A stretch of 15,166 nucleotides of DNA from Planctomycetota bacterium (GTDB lineage Bacteria; Planctomycetota; Phycisphaerae; WQYP01). The stretch is taken from NCBI GenBank assembly GCA_021826605.1, contig JAKAZF010000014.1, positions 1-15,166 on the forward strand, written 5' to 3'. The position numbers and the translations under genes are program-made. The notes under the pieces were generated by a model, which was given only the letters and a program-made list of their open reading frames with translations, was not told the origin of the DNA and ran no database searches. Positions 1 through 6,680 of this stretch are shown here, one piece after another; positions within the stretch are counted from its first letter, which is position 1, and every line of letters begins with the position of its first letter.

Positions 1-61
1 GTTCTTCGTTCACGCGCCAGATCGTGGGTAACGGTTCCACCGCTTTTTTACGCTTGGCCAT
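1..61 (-). CDS. N-terminus of a leftward gene, possibly a transposase (partial)
   Basis: Read on the minus strand from position 61 this gives MAKRKKAVEPLPTIWRVNEE and continues off the window edge. AAGGAG lies 6 nt before the chosen ATG; an overlapping ATG 4 nt upstream, in another frame, is too close to it. The basic start followed by a short 'LPTIWRV' segment resembles the beginning of IS5-type transposases (DUF4096-like N-terminus), but 20 residues cannot prove that. A sequence that could be the end of such an element lies at 105-125. The gene start is fairly convincing; the family is a guess. Confidence 0.45.
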   Translation of the reverse strand, partial: MAKRKKAVEPLPTIWRVNEE

Positions 62-104
62 CCATGGCTCCTTACTTAATACCGGTCATGATTGTAGCGG
101 AAAA

Positions 105-125
105 CCCTCTTTTGAGATAGTTTCT
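105..125. mobile_element. Possible insertion-sequence terminus beside the partial gene
   Basis: Read leftward, the segment begins AGAAACTATCTCAAAAGAGG and sits about 45 nt upstream of the leftward partial gene, the usual distance between an IS end and its transposase start. It is followed on the outside by unrelated repeat-rich DNA. The other end of the element lies outside the window, so neither a matching inverted repeat nor a target duplication can be checked. Confidence 0.25.
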
Positions 126-821
126 AAGCACTAGCCGCCGCAGCGGCACCTTGAAAGTAGAAAATAGAAAGTAGACCGCAGGGATTGCCTCATCTTGCGA
201 CAGCATTTCTTGAGTTCCAGCCCTATGTGCTCTACTGCTCAACTATCACCTGCTCTCCTGCTCCGCGGCAAGGGCCTCCGCTACCTCGTGGTTAATTCCG
301 TCGTCGTAATCGTCGTATCTTTGCGTTCTTTCGCTACTTTGCGGTTAATCCCGTCGCCGTCGCCGCAGCGACAAGGGTCCCGTTGTTCGTTGAAATTAGC
401 CTCTGTGATCTCTGTGACCTCTGTGGCTACGCGCCGTCGTCGCGTCCAACCCTGCGCCACAACCCGGATAATGCTTCACAGTGTCACGGGGCGCTTCAAA
501 ACCAGCCACCAAAGGGCGCAATTCAGGGGTTCAAAACCAGCCACTGGTTTTCTGTCTTATAACCCGGTGTCAACGGGCCTGTGACAGATTCTGCCGGGTC
601 TCTCGGGGCCAAATCCTTAACGTTTTAGCGCTGTTGCTCATTATCCCCCTTACTGCAATCCTATAGCCATCCCGACGAATAGTTCAGACCCGCTGAACAA
701 CGTCATTGACAAGTAAATAACATGCCGCCACAGTGATCGCGGAAAAGAATCCTGAACAGAAACCCGTTGCTCGGCACTCGTTGAGTGCCCGTGTGTTTCG
801 TTGCTCGCTGCTCGTTAAGCG

Positions 822-920
822 CAGCGTTTCGTTGTTCGTTGTAGCCAACAGCCCGCGCCGATTCCGCGCCCAAAAAGTCTTCTAACTCCTAACTCCTAAC
901 TTCTATCTCCTGAATACTGC
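822..920. repeat. Composite spacer repeat, copy A
   Basis: The order of elements is GTTGTTCGTTG, then a C-rich segment containing CCCGCGCC, then TCTAACTCC words, ATCTCCT and GAATACT. The same order occurs in copy B at 1068-1152, so this looks like a diverged duplication of a composite unit rather than chance low complexity. Confidence 0.5.
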
Positions 921-1067
921 CCCCCCCCTTAAAACATCTTGAGCATCTGGAGCACCTTGAACCAAACCCGCTAAAATCAACGCTCCTATCCACATGCTCA
1001 ACTTGAGCACCTTGCCCCCCTAACTTGGGCAACTTGAGCACCTTGGTCGTCGCATCGATAGCTCAAC

Positions 1068-1152
1068 CCTGTTGTTCGTTGCTCGTTGCTTGTTACAACG
1101 AGGCCCCGCGCCCCCATTCTAACTCCTATCTCCTAACTCCTGAATACTTGGC
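1068..1152. repeat. Composite spacer repeat, copy B
   Basis: Contains GTTGTTCGTTGCTCGTTGCT, then a CCCCGCGCC segment, then TCTAACTCC, ATCTCCT and GAATACT in the same order as copy A. It ends about 120 nt before the DUF433 gene. Confidence 0.5.
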
Positions 1153-1274
1153 CAACTCCTAACTCCTAAATGCTGGCGGTGCCGCCGCGTTGCAGAAGCG
1201 GTCACAGGCCCCTTGGTGGTATTTATGGTGTCATTGAGTTGAACTGGCCAGGCCCGCCGGATACGATCAAATCC

Positions 1275-1499
1275 ATGGATTACAGGAATATCATCACGGT
1301 GGAACCTGACAAGCGCGGCGGTAAGCCTTGCATCCGCTCCATGCGCATTACTGTTTATGATGTACTGGAATACCTGGCTGGTGGAATGAGCGAGCGCGAT
1401 TTAATCAGTGACTTCCCGGAGCTTACCACGGATGACATCCACGCGTGCCTGCAATTCGCGGCAGACCGCGAACGACGGCTATTGAGTATTCCCGCGTGA
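1275..1499 (+). CDS. DUF433 family antitoxin
   Basis: A 74-residue protein starting MDYRNIITVEPDKRGGKPCI. The pattern 'I..(D/E)P..RGGKPCIR..RI.V.DVLEYLA.GMS..DLI.DFPEL...DI.ACL.FAADRE' is the standard DUF433 (COG2442) winged-helix signature; these proteins pair with DUF5615 PIN-like toxins. The open frame extends upstream to 1170, but family homology begins only at this ATG. No Shine-Dalgarno is visible. A candidate promoter (TTGAAC at 1239-1244, TACGAT at 1262-1267, 17-nt spacer) would place the transcript start within 1-2 nt of the ATG, so the message may be leaderless. The stop overlaps the GTG of the next frame (GTGA, 1496-1499), the usual coupling to its toxin. The antitoxin frame is intact although the toxin is not. 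Confidence 0.85.
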   Translation: MDYRNIITVEPDKRGGKPCIRSMRITVYDVLEYLAGGMSERDLISDFPELTTDDIHACLQFAADRERRLLSIPA

Positions 1500-1828
1500 A
1501 GCTGCTGTTTGTTCAAAATCTATCCCACAAACTTGTGTTGCTGATGGGCGATATTTATCCGGGATCGTAGCATGTGAGACTCCTGGATTTGCATCGGGAA
1601 TCGGACGCGGTTATTTGGTCCTTTGCGAAGGAACACGACTTTATTATTGTCTCGAAAGATAATGATTTCCACCAACGAAGTTTTCTGTACGGTTATCCAC
1701 CAAAGGTGGTATGGCTGCGATTCGGAAACTGCTCAACGTTGGAAATTGAGTCGTCGCTGCGATCTCACCTTGCGGATTTGGAGGCATTTGAGGTTGACCA
1801 ACAGGCCGCATTCCTGTCGCTGGGTTAA
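1496..1828 (+). pseudogene. DUF5615 PIN-like toxin, interrupted by an amber codon and lacking its first Asp
   Basis: One frame from GTG 1496 to 1828 gives a 110-residue DUF5615 protein except for an internal TAG at 1568-1570 (codon 25). Upstream it reads VKLLFVQNLSHKLVLLMGDI-YPGS, downstream HVRLLDLHRESDAVIWSFAK, followed by 'EHDFIIVSKDNDFHQ' and 'GYPPKVVWLRFGNCST', all typical of the family. The family usually has SxHV at the stop position, so a CAG-to-TAG change is a simple explanation. The usual N-terminal 'LL(F/L)D(E/Q)NLS' appears here as LLFVQNLS, so the first metal-binding Asp is Val. The part after the stop could restart at GTG 1574 (84 residues) but would lack the first strand. Probably a dead toxin kept beside an intact DUF433 antitoxin. 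Confidence 0.8.
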
Positions 1829-1897
1829 TCCTACAACCCTATCCGGCTGGCCCGTGTTAGCCATTCTCACAAATCACGCGCGTCCCCCTTTTCCGAG

Positions 1898-2242
1898 TTA
1901 CGACTGCTCGTCCACAATCCTTTCGAGAGCAGCGATCAGGCGTGGCACATCTTCTTGAAGGACTGCCCACACCATATCGAGATTGATGACGTCGTATCCG
2001 TGAATTAACCGGTTGCGCAAGCCGATGGCCTCCCGCCAAGGTACCTGCGCATATTTGAGCCGATAGTCCTCTGGGATGCGCGTCGCGGCCTCCCCCATGA
2101 CCTCCAGGAGCCGCATCACGGATAGGTTTAGCATTCGATCGCTGTCCAGATCGGCGCGTGTTCGGCCACGAACCATCGTCGTTGCTTCGCGAGCGTGGTC
2201 GAGCATTTGCCTGACACACACCAATGGATCATGCCGCGACAT
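1898..2242 (-). CDS. hepT: HepT-like RNase toxin (DUF86)
   Basis: A 114-residue all-alpha protein of normal HepT length. The catalytic RX4HXY motif is intact as R76-NRLI-H81-G-Y83 in the segment 'GLRNRLIHGYDVINLDMVW'. HEPN toxins of this kind are RNases that are silenced when the partner MntA adds AMP groups to the Tyr of this motif; that is family knowledge. Its ATG lies inside the end of the mntA frame (14-nt overlap), so the two are translationally coupled. No clear terminator follows in the 70 nt before the DUF5615 remnant, which is read in the opposite direction. Confidence 0.88.
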   Translation of the reverse strand: MSRHDPLVCVRQMLDHAREATTMVRGRTRADLDSDRMLNLSVMRLLEVMGEAATRIPEDYRLKYAQVPWREAIGLRNRLIHGYDVINLDMVWAVLQEDVPRLIAALERIVDEQS

Positions 2243-2528
2243 AGATCGGCTCCGCTTCGTCGAGCACGGTCTGCCGGAAGTAGGGGCTTAAGTCCGCGGC
2301 GGTATTCAGGTCCACCCGCCGCCCGATGATGGATGACAGTTGATCCTGCATGGCAAAGAAGGCCAGCCCCGGCTGATGGCCAGGCTCGAATTCCACCAGC
2401 ACGTCCACATCGCTTGCGGTAGTGAAGTCATTCCGTAGGACGGACCCGAAGAACGCAAGGCGACGAATATGGCTCCGCCGGCAGAACGCCGCAATTTCAC
2501 TTCTCGGTATGTCGAATCCAGCAACCAT
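2229..2528 (-). CDS. mntA: MntA-like nucleotidyltransferase antitoxin
   Basis: A 99-residue minimal nucleotidyltransferase. The GSX10DXD motif is complete: G28-S29, then ten residues, then D40-V-D42, with a further Asp in 'RRVDLNT' (D73). In this family the enzyme AMPylates the HepT Tyr and neutralises it. I chose the ATG at 2528, about 8 nt after an AGG; a GTG at 2537 in frame would add three residues. The gene order (antitoxin first, toxin second, overlapping) is the usual one for HEPN/MNT modules. A plausible promoter lies at 2556-2584. All catalytic residues are present, so this pair looks functional. Confidence 0.88.
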   Translation of the reverse strand: MVAGFDIPRSEIAAFCRRSHIRRLAFFGSVLRNDFTTASDVDVLVEFEPGHQPGLAFFAMQDQLSSIIGRRVDLNTAADLSPYFRQTVLDEAEPIYVAA

Positions 2529-2555
2529 GCCACGCACCTATTTCTACTGCGAACA

Positions 2556-2584
2556 AATATAACCGCGTACCACGCGTTGGCCAA
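2556..2584 (-). promoter_or_regulatory. Candidate promoter of mntA-hepT
   Basis: On the minus strand TTGGCC (2579-2584) and TATATT (2556-2561) are separated by exactly 17 nt, about 20 nt upstream of the mntA start region. The -10 box matches 5 of 6 consensus bases and the -35 box 4 of 6. A short CGCG-TACCA-CGCG symmetry lies in the spacer. Confidence 0.45.
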
Positions 2585-2665
2585 GAGGGCCTTGAACTAA
2601 CGGCACCGCACCAGCGTCGCCTCCTCCGCCAGCAGGGCGGCTTGCAACTCTCCGCCCTCTAATAA

Positions 2666-2683
2666 CCAACGCGCTAGCGTTGG
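2666..2683. repeat. Hairpin CCAACGC-GCTA-GCGTTGG
   Basis: A perfect 7-bp inverted repeat with a 4-nt loop, just outside the left end of dispersed repeat copy 1. There is no T-run on either side, so it is not a standard terminator. The outer AAC/GTT resembles the edges of an integron attC core, but no second site with the right spacing is present. Confidence 0.5.
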
Positions 2684-2700
2684 CGCGATGACACTTGAAA

Positions 2701-2890
2701 GCGAAACCGGGATGTGATCAGTCAATCCGGAACCGATTGTGACTGCCCCGAATACTCATGCGCGGATGTCCCCATCGTCGGTGCCCCTGCGGACCCACTG
2801 GCGGGGTACGCTCGTCGCGAGATCCTTGCCAGCGGCCAGAATCCCTTCGCCATATTTGTGCGTGTTAATTCTTGACGGCCCCTTGGCGTC
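2701..2890. repeat. Dispersed repeat, copy 1 (full-length)
   Basis: Positions 2701-2820 align end to end, at roughly 80% by eye, with 5683-5804; shared stretches include TGGCGGGGTACGCTC and CATGCGC. The adjoining 2801-2890 aligns instead with 14516-14608 in copy 3. On the minus strand the inner part reads HKYGEGILAAGKDLATSVPR before a stop further on, which resembles the last helix of subtilase-type proteins. I take this as a degenerate element, perhaps a gene remnant, lying between the mntA promoter and the phosphatase gene. Confidence 0.6.
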
Positions 2891-2910
2891 GAATTATGAT
2901 CCGCGCCAAG
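2882..2910. repeat. Hairpin with 7-bp arms
   Basis: CTTGGCG (2882-2888) and CGCCAAG (2904-2910) form a perfect inverted repeat with a 15-nt loop, followed by TTATTAAAAG. It lies at the right edge of the dispersed repeat. The loop is long and the downstream tract is not T-rich, so a terminator role is doubtful. Confidence 0.35.
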
Positions 2911-3312
2911 TTATTAAAAGTTTTGGCGGCCCATGCTTTTCCCCGACGTGGGCTTGGCGGAAAGCATTTCTTGGCATGAAGGGATCAGGTTATTTTTTCG
3001 CAATGCCTTAGTTATTTTCGGGCATGGCAACTTTGGAACATTCTCTTGCCGCGAAAATTATCAGCAGATTAACCGGCCAAAGCGGCATGATCTGAAACAT
3101 GATCTGGTCATGACGGCGATCCGATGCGATTCAACGACCAACGAAAAACAGAAATCTCCTCCTCCTGCCTCCGCTTCCTCTTGTGCATTCAACGTCTTGC
3201 AGGTTCCAGTGAGGACGGAGTTGGAATAAGGAATGGCAGGTTTTCCCGTCGAGACAAATAGCAGCGCCTGCGTTTCCGCGGCATGCCGGGTGCGAGATGC
3301 TTCATTCCAGGT

Positions 3313-3765
3313 TCAAGGTTCCAGATTCCTTGCGTGCCCGCCCGCGGCACGCTCAAACGCATCCGCGACCGTGTGATACACGTACTGGTTCGGGGTGTAG
3401 AGCTGCCAGAATTTTCGCGCATCGACATGCAGGGCGGTACTGATGGCGGCGGCTACCGCGGGGCTGCGCGACACGCCGCTGTTGCAATGCACCACGATCA
3501 GGTCCACGTCATGCTCGTGCTTGCGCACAAAATCCCGAATCTGGTCCGCCTGCGCCGATGTCATAGCTTGAACCTCCCCCGGCAACTCCAGGCTCGCACC
3601 TGGTTCCGCATCATTAAAGGCCAGGAACAAGATATTCCGCAGGCCGGGTTGCGGTTTAACCTTCGCCCGCGGCTGATCGGCATCATGAATGGAAATAACA
3701 ACATACCTACCCGGCACCACAATGCCGCGTTCAATCGTCTTGCGATCACAAACCATCAATTCCAT
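3313..3765 (-). CDS. Cysteine-based protein phosphatase (dual-specificity/PTP-like)
   Basis: A 150-residue cytoplasmic protein with the HCX5R phosphatase loop intact: 'VVHCNSGVSRSPAVAAAI', Cys 94 and Arg 100. 'FNDAEPG' upstream is the likely general-acid loop. The segment 'RDFVRKHEHDVDLIVVHC' has the helix-strand layout typical of small bacterial dual-specificity phosphatases. I start at ATG 3765, which follows AGGGG by 5 nt; the in-frame GTG at 3771 would add two residues. The gene stands alone, with spacer on both sides, so its substrate is unknown. Family members remove phosphate from Tyr/Ser/Thr or from small molecules. Confidence 0.8.
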   Translation of the reverse strand: MELMVCDRKTIERGIVVPGRYVVISIHDADQPRAKVKPQPGLRNILFLAFNDAEPGASLELPGEVQAMTSAQADQIRDFVRKHEHDVDLIVVHCNSGVSRSPAVAAAISTALHVDARKFWQLYTPNQYVYHTVADAFERAAGGHARNLEP

Positions 3766-3908
3766 TGCCACCCCTGAATTCGACCTCCGAATTTAACGCG
3801 ACCATGGCGGAAAGGGCAAGTCCCACGGAATCGGCGAGGACGCACGACGTTGATTCACAAGGAAGCGGAGGTAAACGGAGAGAGCGCGGACGAACCCCCA
3901 AAAGCCTG

Positions 3909-3936
3909 TTGCAAGTCGACGGCAATCGGCTATGAT
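3909..3936 (+). promoter_or_regulatory. Candidate promoter of the adenine methyltransferase gene
   Basis: TTGCAA (3909-3914) and TATGAT (3931-3936) are 16 nt apart. The -10 box matches 5 of 6 consensus bases and the -35 box 4 of 6. Transcription would start near 3943, just before the inverted repeat at 3950-3966. Confidence 0.5.
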
Positions 3937-3949
3937 TGTTCGTGCTAAG

Positions 3950-3966
3950 TTAGGTAGGCGACCTAA
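3950..3966. promoter_or_regulatory. Inverted repeat before the methyltransferase start, possible operator
   Basis: TTAGGT-AGGCG-ACCTAA is a perfect 6-bp inverted repeat, 15 nt before the ATG and just after the predicted transcript start. Restriction-modification genes often carry such operators for a control protein or for the methyltransferase itself. No control-protein gene is visible here, so self-regulation by the methyltransferase would be the simplest idea. Confidence 0.45.
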
Positions 3967-3981
3967 TAAGAGAGTGGTTCA

Positions 3982-4896
3982 ATGAGACGGAAAATACATA
4001 ATATTCCGCAAGCGTTTCCCTACCAAGGCAGCAAACGCAAGCTTGCGCCGGCAATTATCAAATTCATTCCTGAATCAGCTCACCGACTGGTCGAGCCCTT
4101 TGCCGGCTCTGCCGCCATCTCCGTCGCAGCCGCATTCGCTGGAAGCGTAAACGAATTTTGGCTCAATGATGCCCACGCGGCGCTGATGTCTCTTTGGCAC
4201 CGGATTATCCACGATCCGGATGGGTTGGCCCTCGATTACATGACCCTGTGGCAATCCCAGATCGGCCGCGAAAGAGATTTCTACAATCAGGTGAGGTTGG
4301 ACTTCAACGCTTCTCAGAAGCCGGAACTATTGCTATTTTTACTTGCCCGGTGTGTAAAGGCTGCGATTCGGTACAACCGCCGGGGCGAGTTCAACAATAG
4401 TCCCGACCACCGACGCAAAGGAATGATGCCCGGTACGATGCAGCAAACCCTTCGCCTCGTCTCCGAAGCATTAGGGCGTGGCACAAGGTTGACATCAACT
4501 GACTACAAGCAGGTTCTAGCAAAGACCACCAGGAGTGACTTTGTTTTCATGGACCCTCCGTACCAGGGCGTCGCCAAGCAGCGGGACAACCGCTACATAT
4601 CGGGTGTTGATTTTGATGAATTCGTGTGTGAGCTGGAATCCTTGAACAAGCGGGAGATTCCCTTTGCCGTGAGCTACGACGGGCGCACCGGTGATAAGAT
4701 TCACGGCCAAAAGCTGCCGGATCATTTGCAGTTGTATCATGTGGAAATGCTGGTTGGGCGTTCCACGCAAGCGACGCTTCTTGGACGTTCGGAAGACACC
4801 TTTGAATCAGTCTATATTTCCCATCACGCGCAAGTGGCGCAACGAGCAGGAGCGAGGCCGGTCAAGTCCAGGCCCACGGAATTGCTGTTTGCCTAA
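3982..4896 (+). CDS. DNA adenine methyltransferase, D12 class
   Basis: A 304-residue N6-adenine methyltransferase of normal length for the MethyltransfD12 (Dam/DpnM-like) family. Motif X is 'FPYQGSKRKLAP' (12-23), motif I 'VEPFAGSAAIS' (37-47), the acidic SAM contact is 'LND' (61-63), 'RYNRRGEFNN' (130-139) is the family signature, and the catalytic motif IV is 'DPPY' (191-194). 'AVSYDGR' (229-235) is the later conserved strand. AAGAGAG lies about 10 nt before the ATG. It converges on an HNH endonuclease gene with a 4-nt overlap of the two ends, so the two form a probable type II restriction-modification system in which this enzyme protects host DNA. The recognition sequence cannot be read from the protein. 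Confidence 0.9.
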   Translation: MRRKIHNIPQAFPYQGSKRKLAPAIIKFIPESAHRLVEPFAGSAAISVAAAFAGSVNEFWLNDAHAALMSLWHRIIHDPDGLALDYMTLWQSQIGRERDFYNQVRLDFNASQKPELLLFLLARCVKAAIRYNRRGEFNNSPDHRRKGMMPGTMQQTLRLVSEALGRGTRLTSTDYKQVLAKTTRSDFVFMDPPYQGVAKQRDNRYISGVDFDEFVCELESLNKREIPFAVSYDGRTGDKIHGQKLPDHLQLYHVEMLVGRSTQATLLGRSEDTFESVYISHHAQVAQRAGARPVKSRPTELLFA

Positions 4897-5612
4897 TCTC
4901 TGATTTTTTCCCGCAGGGTCTCCTTGATGAATAGCGGAAGACTTTTTTTATAATTCCGGGCCAGTTCTAATAACGCTTCGTAATCACTTATCTCGTCGCC
5001 GACCCAGATGACCTCAATCCGACGTCTTTTTTTCATGGCGATGTGATCATAATTTTCCGGTGAGGCCCAGAAACATCGCCGACAAAGTGCCGGATTCCTC
5101 GTTTTCATCCAATTCTCGCAATGCTCACAGGACCAGCTTTTTTGCCGCTGAATCGGCAACGATATCAACATAAAGTCGCCGGGGTTCTCTTCAGGAGCAC
5201 CGGTATCCCCGGAAATCTGATACGGGACCCGGTGGTCAACCGAAAGGTAGCGCGATTCAAAACGCTCGCCGGTGATTGCACAACAACCGTTTTGCGCATC
5301 GAGCATTTTCAGCTTGAAAGCCTTTGAAAACACCCTTCTCCCTCCAATCTTGTGCTCTTCAACATCGTCAGGATTCCCAAATCGATAAAGGGCCACACTC
5401 CGCCCGTCTGGTCCCTTAGTGCGGTCGGTCACCAAGGGAATGCCTTGCTCCCTCACATCACGAGCCGCCCGCGGTGGATGGTTATAACCATACTGATCCT
5501 TGAGTTCCTGGCTGGTTACAAACCCGTGCTTAACAATATGATTGACCACCGCCAAGGGGCGCTTTCCACGAACCTTCTTTAGCTGCTCCAGAATCCTCGG
5601 GTCGATCTTCAT
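4893..5612 (-). CDS. HNH restriction endonuclease, partner of the adenine methyltransferase
   Basis: A 239-residue protein. Residues about 20-80 look like a winged helix ('IVKHGFVTSQELKDQYGY'). The nuclease part has paired Cys residues (C111, then C162/C165 in 'SCEHC', C177/C180 in 'CRRC') and a 'VDHRVPY' segment (125-131) that supplies the HNH acid and histidine. The third conserved position is unusual: I read 'PIQRQKSW' (153-160), where related proteins, as I recall them, have Asn in place of the first Gln. Convergent placement against a D12 methyltransferase strongly suggests it cuts DNA that the methyltransferase leaves unmodified. Whether the variant site is active is uncertain. Confidence 0.8.
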   Translation of the reverse strand: MKIDPRILEQLKKVRGKRPLAVVNHIVKHGFVTSQELKDQYGYNHPPRAARDVREQGIPLVTDRTKGPDGRSVALYRFGNPDDVEEHKIGGRRVFSKAFKLKMLDAQNGCCAITGERFESRYLSVDHRVPYQISGDTGAPEENPGDFMLISLPIQRQKSWSCEHCENWMKTRNPALCRRCFWASPENYDHIAMKKRRRIEVIWVGDEISDYEALLELARNYKKSLPLFIKETLREKIRD

Positions 5613-5682
5613 TCCAAGAGATTAACATGTGCTTAGCCCCCTGGCCAGTTGTGGACGTCCTCGCTTTGGCCAAGGCCGAGGA

Positions 5683-5804
5683 ACTGAAACGGTGACGTGA
5701 TTATTTAATCTGGAATTAATTGTGACAGCCCGGAATACCCATGCGCAGACTTCCCCATCATCGGTGCCTTCACGGCACCCCCTGGCGGGGTACGCTCCTC
5801 GCGA
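5683..5804. repeat. Dispersed repeat, copy 2
   Basis: Aligns over its full 122 nt with 2701-2820 and stops matching just after CTCGCGA, where copy 1 continues. Common words include GTGACNGCCC, ACCCATGCGC (ACTCATGCGC in copy 1) and CTGGCGGGGTACGCTC. It fills most of the space between the endonuclease start and the end of the PIN toxin gene. A short head of the same element (GAAACGGCGACGTGATT) also occurs at 12104-12120. Confidence 0.6.
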
Positions 5805-5827
5805 AAGTTAACAGCGACAGCCGCCCA

Positions 5828-6400
5828 CTAAATGCGGGGTTTGCGGCGGGCTGCGGCCTTGCGGATCAGGTTGTTGTATCTTTGCGTGGCCTTCCGGGCG
5901 ATAATGCCCGCAGGCATCTCGCGGCCAACATGTGCCGCAACGTGCGATGCGGGATGGTCCGGTCGGCCGCCCACCCAAGGGTTCACGATTGCGTCGGCCA
6001 TCGCCTCGCCTATGATTGCAAAATGTCGCGTATTGCGGGTCGCCAGCGTTAACTTATGAACCAATGCGGTGGCAGCCAGCAGGGCGTCCATTGGTTCCAT
6101 GGCGCGCCCGCGGTTCTCACATTGCGCTACCACGATTCCCCAATGCTGGGCAACGCGGGCATCAATGGGCAATATTCTGCCTTCAAATCGATCGGGCAAT
6201 GCTTCGGACAGCCAGATATGCAGGCGGGAGCGTTTAGCACCCGTCGGCAACTTTTCCACGCCGTGATGCAGCTCCGCAAGCGTGACCACGCTGATATAAA
6301 GCGAATCTTCAGAAATTCGGTCCAGCCATGAAATCACCGCTCTGCTGGGATCGCGCCTCGCCAATTCCGAAATTACATTTGTGTCCAGCAGAAAGTTCAT
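5828..6400 (-). CDS. vapC: PIN-domain toxin (VapC/FitB-like) with C-terminal extension
   Basis: A 190-residue protein. The PIN acidic residues are present: D6 in 'MNFLLDTNVISEL', E43 in 'TLAELHHG', D105 in 'PMDALLAATA', then 'ATRNTRHF' (120-127), where a His often replaces the last acid. PIN toxins are Mg-dependent RNases that usually attack tRNA or rRNA. Family members normally end near 'IVNPW' (138-142), at about 140 residues; this one continues for 48 more, basic at the end ('RKAAARRKPRI'). The extension may come from loss of the original stop codon. Its ATG overlaps the antitoxin stop (ATGA). It appears catalytically intact. Confidence 0.85.
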   Translation of the reverse strand: MNFLLDTNVISELARRDPSRAVISWLDRISEDSLYISVVTLAELHHGVEKLPTGAKRSRLHIWLSEALPDRFEGRILPIDARVAQHWGIVVAQCENRGRAMEPMDALLAATALVHKLTLATRNTRHFAIIGEAMADAIVNPWVGGRPDHPASHVAAHVGREMPAGIIARKATQRYNNLIRKAAARRKPRI

Positions 6401-6654
6401 AAATCAGTTTTCCGCCATTTTCCTCTCAAACGTCGAGGTTTCAGCCCCGAAGCCCGAAGGGGCGAGTTCATTAGAAAGTCGGTCAGGCTCTCGGATCGCT
6501 TGGCCTTGGCCTCCCAATCCCGCACAGAGGCCACGACAACCGCGGGTCGGCCATGCCGCGTCACGGTCTGCGGCCCCTGCGAGTTGGCCTGTTCCAGTAG
6601 CGCGCTGAATTGTGACTTGGCGGTGGCCACGGGCCAGTAGTGCGTGTGTTTCAT
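6397..6654 (-). CDS. Phd/YefM-type antitoxin
   Basis: An 85-residue protein starting MKHTHYWPVATAKSQFSALL, with 'A...FS.LLEQA...GPQTVTRHGRPAVVVASV.DWE', the N-terminal DNA-binding fold of Phd/YefM antitoxins, and a basic tail that should wrap around the PIN toxin. GGAG lies 9 nt before this ATG. An ATG five codons upstream, and a longer open frame reaching 6969, have no family similarity. It overlaps the toxin gene by 4 nt. A palindrome centred on the predicted -10 box (6681-6699) is the likely site of autoregulation. Confidence 0.87.
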   Translation of the reverse strand: MKHTHYWPVATAKSQFSALLEQANSQGPQTVTRHGRPAVVVASVRDWEAKAKRSESLTDFLMNSPLRASGLKPRRLRGKWRKTDL

Positions 6655-6680
6655 ATTATTGTGCTCCATAGTTAAACCAA

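Larger units (their letters stand above)
126..1274. other. Gene-free spacer of about 1.1 kb made of dispersed low-complexity repeats
   Basis: I see no convincing gene here. The short open frames (for example 195-584 and 481-666) are built from repeated words and lack ribosome sites. Recurring elements are CTCTGTG-type triplet-like runs (400-426), TACCTCGTGGTTAATTCCGT (280-299), a duplicated TTCAAAACCAGCCAC (495-509 and 530-544), runs of GTTGTTCGTTG or GTTGCTCGTTG (about 766-841 and 1070-1093), runs of CTAACTCC (about 880-912 and 1115-1166), and CTTGAGCACC or CTTGAGCATC words (938-1045). Several of these recur in the spacer at 12089-12652. Confidence 0.8.
2585..3312. other. Gene-free spacer of about 0.7 kb
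   Basis: No credible gene. It contains a 7-bp hairpin (2666-2683), copy 1 of the dispersed repeat (2701-2890), another 7-bp hairpin (2882-2910) and, near 2990-3030, a second weak match (TTCGCAATGCCTTAG) to the end of repeat copy 3. The frames at 2739-3011 and 2933-3229 run through the repeat and are not protein-like. The right end (3241-3330) has GGTTCCAG-type words like those in the other spacers. Confidence 0.7.

Noticed and set aside
195..666. Two overlapping open frames (129 and 61 residues)
   Set aside because: They consist of dispersed repeat words shared with the spacer at 12.1-12.6 kb, have no ribosome site and no protein-like composition.
870..1170. CRISPR-like repetition of CTAACTCC and CTTGAGCACC
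   Set aside because: Repeats are 7-10 nt, irregularly spaced and without unique spacers of constant length; no cas genes nearby.
1170..1274. Upstream extension of the DUF433 frame
   Set aside because: The 35 extra residues have no family similarity and overlap the end of the repeat spacer.
2666..2683. Integron attC site
   Set aside because: Only a single short palindrome with AAC/GTT edges; no second pair of core sites, no integrase, and neighbouring genes are in mixed orientation.
2739..3229. Open frames of 90 and 98 residues
   Set aside because: They run antisense through the dispersed repeat and lack ribosome sites and coding character.
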